From assembly GCF_001493375.1 (NCBI RefSeq), contig NZ_LN929896.1, forward strand, positions 124,001-188,000: a stretch of DNA of 64,000 bases, read 5' to 3'. The stretch's first letter is position 1; every line of letters starts with the position of its first letter. Below the pieces are notes generated by a model. It did no database searches, was not told the origin of the DNA, and was given only the letters and a program-made list of their open reading frames with translations. Shown here one piece after another: positions 58,883-64,000 of the stretch. The translations under genes and the position numbers were made by a program. This DNA is from Streptomyces specialis. Its GTDB lineage: Bacteria; Actinomycetota; Actinomycetes; Streptomycetales; Streptomycetaceae.

Positions 58883-59743
58883 TCAGCTCCCTCGGTAGAC
58901 GGAGTAGCCGAACGGGTTGAGCAGCAGCGGCACGTGGTAGTGCTCCCCGGGGACCACCGCGAACGCGACCGTCACCTCGGGGAAGAACGCGGTGTCCGTC
59001 CCGGACCGGCTCAGGTAGGGCTCGACGGCGAACGAGAGACGGGCCAGCGCGGCGTCGCCGGGCAGCGGGGGCAGGTCCCGGCAGCGGCCGTCGGCGTCGG
59101 TGCGGGAGGTGCCGTGCCCGGTCCACCCGCCCTCCGCGCCGCCCGAAAGCGAACCACCCGGCCGGACCGACAGGGTGACCGCGACGCCGGGCGCCGGGCG
59201 GCCGGCGCTGGTGTCCAGGATGTGCGTGGAGACGGTCGCGGTGGACTCGGCCAGCCGGGCCAGGCGGAGCCGGTTGATCCGGGCCAGCTCGGCGCGGGCG
59301 ACCTCGCGTTCGGTGTCCGGAGTGTTCCCCATGCGGGCCCGCAGCGCGTCCCGCATCTCCTCGCCGCCGAGCCCGGTGGCGCAGATCAGGAAGACGTGTC
59401 CGAACCGCTCCTGGTAGGCGAGGGTGAGGTCGAGCACCTCGGCCCGCAGCGCCTCGGAGGCGTCGGCCATGCCTCGCTGCTCGCGGGCGGAGGCCGGGTC
59501 GGCCGGGTCCGGGCGGCCGATCGGCGGATGCCCGGCCATCGCCTCGGCCAGCCCGACGGCGGTCAGCCCGGCCGTCGCGGCGTCGCTCGCCGCGAGCAGG
59601 GCACCGGAGTCGGCGAAGGGGCGGGCGGAGACAAGCGCGGCGCCCCAGGCCCGCGCGGCACAGACGCGGCGCAGTGCGTCCCGCACCGCGCGCTCGTCGG
59701 CTCCGTTGAGCCAGGCAAGCCCTGGCGCCGGACTCGGCGTCAC
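58883..59743 (-). CDS. Fused OHCU decarboxylase (UraD) - hydroxyisourate hydrolase (UraH)
   Basis: GTG 59743 with GAGGAG six bases upstream. Residues 1-165: UraD with GLAEAMAGHPPIG, SAREQRGMADASEALRAEV and FGHVFLICATGLGGEEM. Residues about 175-286: UraH, a transthyretin-like domain with VSTHILDTSAGRPAPGVAVT, RTDADGRC, FFPEVTVAFAV, HYHVPLLLNPFGYSVYRGS. The two enzymes normally have separate genes in Streptomyces, working after uricase in the order UraH then UraD to make S-allantoin. Here one frame continues without stop between them (LARLAESTATVSTHIL). The order matches plant allantoin synthase. Co-operonic with uricase. Confidence 0.9.
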   Translation of the reverse strand: MTPSPAPGLAWLNGADERAVRDALRRVCAARAWGAALVSARPFADSGALLAASDAATAGLTAVGLAEAMAGHPPIGRPDPADPASAREQRGMADASEALRAEVLDLTLAYQERFGHVFLICATGLGGEEMRDALRARMGNTPDTEREVARAELARINRLRLARLAESTATVSTHILDTSAGRPAPGVAVTLSVRPGGSLSGGAEGGWTGHGTSRTDADGRCRDLPPLPGDAALARLSFAVEPYLSRSGTDTAFFPEVTVAFAVVPGEHYHVPLLLNPFGYSVYRGS

Positions 59744-59805
59744 ACGACGCTCCTCACCCACTCGACGGCCACGATGGGGCCCAGCTAAGCCGCCGGGCGG
59801 AAAAA

Positions 59806-59823
59806 CGTCAACAGTTTGTTGAA
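59806..59823. promoter_or_regulatory. Operator-like repeat TCAAC-N5-GTTGA before the uricase operon
   Basis: TCAAC-AGTTT-GTTGA (59808-59822), about 65 bases upstream of the UraD-UraH start and overlapping the end of the regulator gene. It shares the TCAAC-N5-GTTGA core with the repeat between allB and the IclR gene. Confidence 0.6.
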
Positions 59824-60480
59824 CGGTTGAGGTAGTTGTACACCGTGAACCGGCTGACGCCCAGCGCCGCGGCCACCGTCTCGACGCCGTGCCGCATGGC
59901 GAACGCGCCGCGCGTCTCCAGCGTCCGGACGACCTGCTGCTTGGTCCGCCGGTCCAGCTCCTCCAGCGGCACGCCGTGCCGGCGCCTCAGCTCGGCGAGG
60001 ATGTGCTCCAGCGAGTCGGACAGGTGCGGCAGCCGCACGGCGACCGCCGCCGTGCCCTGCCAGCTCAGCACCACATCGTCGTCCCGCGCCTCCCCCGGCG
60101 GGACCAGCTCGCCGCCGATCGCGTCCACCAGCGGCGTGATCGCCTCTATGAACCCGGCTCTTATAAACCACTGACGCCGCCGCCGCAGAGGACAGGGTAA
60201 GAGCTCGGTGTCGCGACAGCCTAGCCGACGAAAGCACATCCTCGCCGATCGCGGTGACCTGGAGCGAGATCCGGGTGGCCCCGGCCGCCAGCGAACGCCG
60301 CAGCAGCGCGTCCACGGCGGCCAGGACCGAGTCGGCGGGACCCTCCCCCGTGTTGCCGAACGGTCCCACGTCCACGGCGTCCAGCGCCGCGCCGCCGACC
60401 ACCTCGCGGGCCACCAGCGCGTGCTCGGGCGGCTCGTCCAGGTCGAACGGCTCGGTCGTGAACTCAAGTCTCAGTCGCAC
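59808..60480 (-). pseudogene. Helix-turn-helix regulator of the purine region, split by adapter sequence
   Basis: GTG 60480 begins LRLEFTTEPFDLDEPPEHAL and DAVDVGPFGNTGEGPADSVL. The N-terminal part stops at about 60232, where adapter-like sequence is inserted. From about 60150 the C-terminal part continues in another frame: GFIEAITPLVDAIGG, SLEHILAELRRRHGV, LDRRTKQQVVRTLETRGAFA and an HTH VETVAAALGVSRFTVYNYLN. Both halves belong to one Streptomyces family of about 210 residues, so the flanks are true neighbours and the gene is probably intact in the genome. It precedes the uricase operon and likely regulates it. Confidence 0.75.
60153..60231. other. Adapter-like junction
   Basis: GGCTCTTATAAACCACTGAC (60155-60174) then a GCCGCCGCCG block, an index-like stretch, a TCGGTGTCG piece and finally GACAGCCTAGCCGACGA (60215-60231), in all a degraded mosaic end plus arms. 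It interrupts one gene without changing which gene continues. Confidence 0.8.
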
Positions 60481-60508
60481 GCGGTCAACCTAACGCCTCA
60501 CCTGGCGT

Positions 60509-60835
60509 TCAGCGGATGATCGGCCGGCCGGGCTGGATCCGCTGATGCGGCACGCCGAACAGCTCGATCGCCTGCCGGAGCTGGTGCACACCGGGCGCCA
60601 GCGCGCTCACGGAGCCGACCGCGGCGGCGATCAGCAGCAGCGATTGCCCCAGCAGGGCGGTGTCCGGCACCCCGGCGGCATGCATGCCGTCGAGCGCGCT
60701 CAACTCCCGCTCGGCGACCTCGCGATCCGCGAGCGTGGCCGGATAGGCGCGCAGATCTCTGCGCAGCCGGTCCACCGCGGCGCGCAAGGCCAGCAGGCGG
60801 GGATCCATCCCGCCGGGCGGGAAATTCCGCACCAT
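60509..60835 (-). CDS. DUF5955 family protein
   Basis: A 108-residue helical protein: LLALRAAVDRLRRDLRAYP, LADREVAERELSALDGMHAA, LGQSLLLIAAAVGSVSALAP and GVHQLRQAIELFG. This is the DUF5955 pattern from Streptomyces; function is unknown. ATG 60835 is chosen; upstream codons in frame to 61252 look non-coding. It is 28 bases upstream of the broken regulator gene on the same strand. Confidence 0.7.
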   Translation of the reverse strand: MVRNFPPGGMDPRLLALRAAVDRLRRDLRAYPATLADREVAERELSALDGMHAAGVPDTALLGQSLLLIAAAVGSVSALAPGVHQLRQAIELFGVPHQRIQPGRPIIR

Positions 60836-61131
60836 ATGGGCAGTCTCCGCTTCTCCTGCCGCCACTCGGCCCTCCCCTGCCGTCTCCGTTGACGTCGGCC
60901 GTGCCCGTCGGCGCACCGAGGGTGCGGACGCCTGACGGGCCGAACAGGGAAAGTAAATATCACTGTCCGCGCAACACGCCATACGGAGGGCGAGATTCCG
61001 TGTCACATCTGGATGAAAAAACACGGTCCACGCGGCTTGGGCAAGCAGCACCAGCGTACGCCTGCGGGGCTCCGGTCCCGTCCGGGAGACTGTGAGAGTC
61101 TCGTCGAGAAGTTCCGTCCTGGGAGCGCCAG
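60836..61131. other. Divergent intergenic region
   Basis: About 300 bases between the DUF5955 gene (minus) and the zinc-ribbon gene (plus). It has a short AT-rich part (GGAAAGTAAATATCAC near 60946-60961) that may hold the promoter of one of them. Nothing else was recognised. Confidence 0.3.
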
Positions 61132-61818
61132 ATGGCGAAAAGCGTGCCCGTGAGGTGCCCGGCCTGCCGCCGGGAGCACACCTACGTCCCGCCCGACTAC
61201 CCGTGTTCCTGCGGTGCCCCGGTGACCGTCCTGCTGCCGCGCGGGAGTTCACCCGTTCCGGTACGCCACCGCTCGTGGGCGGAGACGTGGACCGCGCTCG
61301 ACTGCCCGGCGTGCGGGCGGTCCGGGCAGTGGCCCCGGCCGGAGTTCGACTGTCCCTGCGGGGTGACGCTCCGGCTCGCGCCGGGCGGCGGGTCGGCGGA
61401 GCCCGCCCCGCCCGTGGAGACCGGCGGGCGGGTGCCGTTCCACCCGCTGATCATCAGGACGGCGTACGACGTGGTGGCGTGCGCCACGCAGTTCCTGCGC
61501 TGGCTGGGCTTCCGCGAGGTGCGGATCTCGGTCCCGCGCCCGGCGTCGGGGATCAACGTGCGCGGGCCGTCGGTCGTCGGCCTGGTCAACCCGACGACCG
61601 AGCCGACCGAGGCCGGGGAGATCGAGACGGTGTGGCTGCACGCGCTGGCCGAGTCGGTGACGCCGGTGGCGTTCTCCCTGGCCGGATACCGGCGGCCGGC
61701 CCGGGCGCGGGCGGACGAGCTGACGCTGCCGCTGTTCGTCTTGGACCTGACCGGCGCCCCGCAGCCGGTGAACGGCCCGGCGGAGGAGCTGCTGCGGAAC
61801 GGGCCCCCGGCGAAGTGA
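61132..61818 (+). CDS. Double zinc-ribbon hypothetical protein
   Basis: A 228-residue protein. Two zinc ribbons: CPACRREHTYVPPDYPCSCG (residues 9-28) and CPACGRSGQWPRPEFDCPCG (about 58-77). The C-terminal 110 residues (PLIIRTAYDVVACATQFLRW; LGFREVRISVPR; GINVRGPSVVGLVNPTT) have a helix-strand order like Mrr/PD-(D/E)XK nucleases, but the acidic and Lys residues are not clear, so an inactive nuclease-like fold is only a possibility. ATG 61132 with GGGAG upstream. Monocistronic. Confidence 0.5.
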   Translation: MAKSVPVRCPACRREHTYVPPDYPCSCGAPVTVLLPRGSSPVPVRHRSWAETWTALDCPACGRSGQWPRPEFDCPCGVTLRLAPGGGSAEPAPPVETGGRVPFHPLIIRTAYDVVACATQFLRWLGFREVRISVPRPASGINVRGPSVVGLVNPTTEPTEAGEIETVWLHALAESVTPVAFSLAGYRRPARARADELTLPLFVLDLTGAPQPVNGPAEELLRNGPPAK

Positions 61819-61834
61819 GGCGTGCCGGCGCGGC

Positions 61835-62935
61835 TCACTCCCAGCGCAGGTCGTGAACGGCGCCCGGGGCGTGGAACTCCAGCAGCTTCGCGCCCTCCGC
61901 GGCCAGGTCGTCCCGCTCGGCCGCGGTGAGCGGGCCGAAGGGCGTGAGGGTGAGCGTGGCGGCGGTGCGCCGGCGGTCGGTGTCGAGGCCCCAGAGGCCC
62001 CGGACGGTCCCGTCGGCCAGGAAGACGGGGAAGGCCCGGTTCCCGGCCCAGGTGCGGGCCCTGGCGGCCTCGGATATGACGCGTGAGCGGTCCGCGTGCC
62101 CGATGAGCAGGTTGTCGTACTCGGGCAGGAAACGGGCCGGGGCCGGGACGTCCTCGGCCGGGCGCGGGGCGTCCGGCAGGTCGAACAGTTCGACTCCGTT
62201 CGCGTCCTGGAACCGGTCGAGTCGTGGCAGCAGCCGGTCGAAGACCTCGCGCAGTCCGGTCAGACCCGACCACGTCTGGGCGTCCTTGACCGAAGCCGGT
62301 CCGAAGGCGGCGAGGTAGCGCAGCACGAGGCCGTCCGGGGCGGTCTCGGCCGCCTGCGCGGCGCCGAGCCAGGACTCGGCCGTCGTGTGCCGGGCCGCGC
62401 CGCCTCGCTGCCACAGCCCGCGCGGCGGCACCTGCCCCAGGGCCAGGACGTGCCGGGCGACCTGGGCCAGCGCCTGCCGGTCGGCGTCCGGCCACTCCTC
62501 GCCCAGCAGCGTGCCCAGCTCCTGGAACGTCAGCGGCCGTTCCTCCACCAGCCGCCTGGCCCGCTCCGCCACCCGGTCCAGGTCCACGCCCGTCAGCCGC
62601 CTCCCCCACGCCGAGCGGAACGGCCGCTCGTGGCCGGGCCGCAGCACCGGGCGCAGCGCGAGGCAGTCGCGGGCGGTCACGGTGTGGAGGGTGGAGCGCT
62701 GGAGGCTGATCCGGACGAACTCCCGCGCCTCGAACCGGCGGGAGAACGCGTCGGGGTCGAAGCCGTCCAGCCGCGACCACAGCGCGGTGTAGTGGGTGCC
62801 CGGCACCTGGGTCTGGAGCCCCACCAGGTGCTCCACCGCCCGGGCGGCGTCCAGGGTCGCGCGCCGCAGCAGCAACTGCCGCTCAAGCAGCGCGCGGTTC
62901 AGCTCCCGCAGGGCGAGCAGGCGGGTCGTTGTCAT
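61835..62935 (-). CDS. Winged-helix DNA glycosylase-like protein (AlkZ family)
   Basis: A 366-residue HTH_42 protein. VEHLVGLQTQVPGTHYTALW near residue 34 carries the Q-x-Q motif that is catalytic in AlkZ-type interstrand-crosslink glycosylases; also ISLQRSTLHTVTARDCLALR, FLPEYDNLLIGHADRSRVIS near 265 and VLADGTVRGLWGLD-like end. In Streptomyces sahachiroi AlkZ protects from azinomycin, while most homologues are general repair or resistance proteins. ATG 62935 lies inside the end of the XdhC gene (53-base overlap), suggesting coupling. Confidence 0.8.
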   Translation of the reverse strand: MTTTRLLALRELNRALLERQLLLRRATLDAARAVEHLVGLQTQVPGTHYTALWSRLDGFDPDAFSRRFEAREFVRISLQRSTLHTVTARDCLALRPVLRPGHERPFRSAWGRRLTGVDLDRVAERARRLVEERPLTFQELGTLLGEEWPDADRQALAQVARHVLALGQVPPRGLWQRGGAARHTTAESWLGAAQAAETAPDGLVLRYLAAFGPASVKDAQTWSGLTGLREVFDRLLPRLDRFQDANGVELFDLPDAPRPAEDVPAPARFLPEYDNLLIGHADRSRVISEAARARTWAGNRAFPVFLADGTVRGLWGLDTDRRRTAATLTLTPFGPLTAAERDDLAAEGAKLLEFHAPGAVHDLRWE

Positions 62936-64000
62936 GACCCGACCTTACGACGCCGTCCGGGCCGGCCGGCTCGTGGTGGATGGGGCGGGTGGTGCCGGTG
63001 AGGGGGACGCCCGCGCCGCCGCGCCGGACGGCGACGATCTCGGCGGCGGTGGACAGGGCCGTCTCCTCCGGGGTTCTGGCGCCGAGGGCGAGGCCGATCG
63101 GCGAGCGCAGCCGGGCGAGCTGGCGTTCGGTCCCGCCGGCCTCGCGCAGCCGCCGCCGCCGGTCCTCGGGGGGGCGGCGGGAGCCCATCGCGCCGACGTA
63201 CGCCAGCGGCAGGCGCAGCGCGCGGGTGAGCAGCGGGACGTCGAACTTCGGGTCGTGCGTCAGCACGCACACCGCCGTGCGGGCGTCGAGGCGCTGGGTG
63301 TCCAGGTAGCGGTGCGGCCAGTCGACCACCACCTCGGCGGCGCCGGGGAACCGGGCGGGGGTGGCGAACACCGGCCGGGCGTCGCAGACGGTGACCCGGT
63401 GGCCGAGGAACGTCCCGGCCCGGACCAGGGCGGCGGCGAAGTCCACGGCGCCGAACACCAGCATGCGCGGCGGGGGGAGGCTGGACTCCACGAGCAGGGT
63501 GACCGGTTCGCCGCGGCGGCGCCCGCCCCCGGTGGCGGTCTGCACGGTGCCGGTGCGGCCGTTCTCCAGCAGGGCCGCCGCCTCGGCCGCGGCCGTCGCG
63601 GCGAGGGCGGGCGGGCCGCCGAGGGTGCCTTCCACGGCGGTGCCGGGCCGGACGAGGAGGGCGCCGCCGAGGAGTTCCGCCGGCCCGGCGACGACCCGGG
63701 CCAGCGCCGCGGGACCGCCCTGGGCCGCGGCCTCCAGGGCGGCGGCGAGCACCGGCCGGGCGGGGGCGGTGGCGTGGACCGGGGTGACGAGGACCTCGAT
63801 GGCGCCGCCGCAGGTCAGCCCGACGGCGAACGCGTCGTCGTCGCCGTAGCCGAAGCGTTCGGTCCTGGCCGTGCCCGTCTCCAGGGCCTCCCGGCACAGC
63901 TCGTAGACGGCGCCCTCCACGCAGCCGCCCGAGACGCTGCCGACGACCGTGCCCCCGGCGTCCACCGCGAGAGCGGCGCCCGGCGGTCTGGGGGCGCTGC
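62883..64000 (-). CDS. XdhC/CoxI family molybdoenzyme maturation protein (N-terminus outside window)
   Basis: The visible 360-odd residues hold the XdhC_CoxI domain end (VVGSVSGGCVEGAVYELCRE; GLTCGGAIEVLV) and the Rossmann C-terminal domain (RMLVFGAVDFAAALVRAGTF; VCDARPVFATPARFPGA; THDPKFDVPLLTRALRLPLA; YVGAMGSRR; PIGLALGARTPEETALS). The frame continues past 64000. XdhC binds molybdenum cofactor, promotes its sulfuration and loads xanthine dehydrogenase. Xanthine dehydrogenase subunit genes are probably just outside the window. It fits the urate-forming step of this region together with the MobA-like gene at 54269. Confidence 0.9.
   Translation of the reverse strand, partial: SAPRPPGAALAVDAGGTVVGSVSGGCVEGAVYELCREALETGTARTERFGYGDDDAFAVGLTCGGAIEVLVTPVHATAPARPVLAAALEAAAQGGPAALARVVAGPAELLGGALLVRPGTAVEGTLGGPPALAATAAAEAAALLENGRTGTVQTATGGGRRRGEPVTLLVESSLPPPRMLVFGAVDFAAALVRAGTFLGHRVTVCDARPVFATPARFPGAAEVVVDWPHRYLDTQRLDARTAVCVLTHDPKFDVPLLTRALRLPLAYVGAMGSRRPPEDRRRRLREAGGTERQLARLRSPIGLALGARTPEETALSTAAEIVAVRRGGAGVPLTGTTRPIHHEPAGPDGVVRSGHDNDPPARPAGAEPRAA

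Noticed and set aside
1..64000. CRISPR arrays, tRNA or rRNA genes, insertion sequences
   Set aside because: No regularly spaced repeats, no cloverleaf or rRNA-like segments and no transposase motifs were seen on either strand.

Overview
The window is very GC-rich, uses many GTG starts and overlapping stop/start codons, and carries Streptomyces-type families: a SAM-IV riboswitch, XRE/TPR regulators, a lasso-peptide operon, an RNase Sa-like enzyme and an IclR-controlled purine catabolic cluster. It most likely comes from a Streptomyces or a close relative. It is a draft contig with visible faults. Six stretches (about 738-838, 2296-2527, 34605-34828, 44936-45126, 49746-49868, 60153-60231) look like degraded Illumina/Nextera adapter read-through, and 3360-6573 is a near-perfect 2 x 1.6 kb palindrome. 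Genes at these places are broken for technical reasons. At 44936 and 60153 the coding sequence resumes in the same protein family after the adapter, so those flanks are probably true neighbours; the other joints are less certain.

Layout. 1-3346: remains of a tailoring-enzyme (probably biosynthetic) region: asparagine-synthase end, flavin reductase, HpaB-type hydroxylase, methyltransferase. 3360-6573: the palindrome, with a truncated MFS exporter and an MmyB-type regulator in each arm. 6831-8385: SAM-IV riboswitch and a class V PLP enzyme. 8448-19003: accessory region with an EcsC-like protein, a one-TM protein ending in a solute-binding-like domain, a divergent DUF4231 two-TM protein, a MazG-like protein, TPR regulators, an AIG2-like protein, a HAD phosphatase, an anti-sigma-type ATPase, a degenerate Nudix protein and a triple-repeat zinc-binding-like protein.

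19090-27470: a complete Nit1C-type (MSMEG_0565-0572 / sll0783-0787) nitrilase cluster, all on the plus strand with most genes overlapping. It has an amidohydrolase frameshifted in this sequence and two tandem nitrilases, the second lacking two of the three catalytic residues. 27508-33919: secreted lipase, an ABC/membrane/paired-secreted-protein set, and a DUF2000/AraC pair. 34172-43956: a ClpN-HTH regulator with tandem operators, sirtuin, inositol-phosphatase-like enzyme, FAD oxidoreductase, glycerate kinase and ROK kinase.

45220-48994: a lasso-peptide operon (precursor, cyclase, B1, B2, PIMT-like methyltransferase) that fits the aspartimide-modified lasso type. 49948-50385: RNase Sa-like secreted ribonuclease. 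50481-64000: purine salvage and degradation to glyoxylate: 8-oxoguanine deaminase, uricase, a fused UraD-UraH, allantoinase, allantoicase, malate synthase, an IclR regulator, a second regulator, and XdhC/MobA-like xanthine dehydrogenase maturation genes. TCAAC-N5-GTTGA sites lie in front of two of these transcription units.
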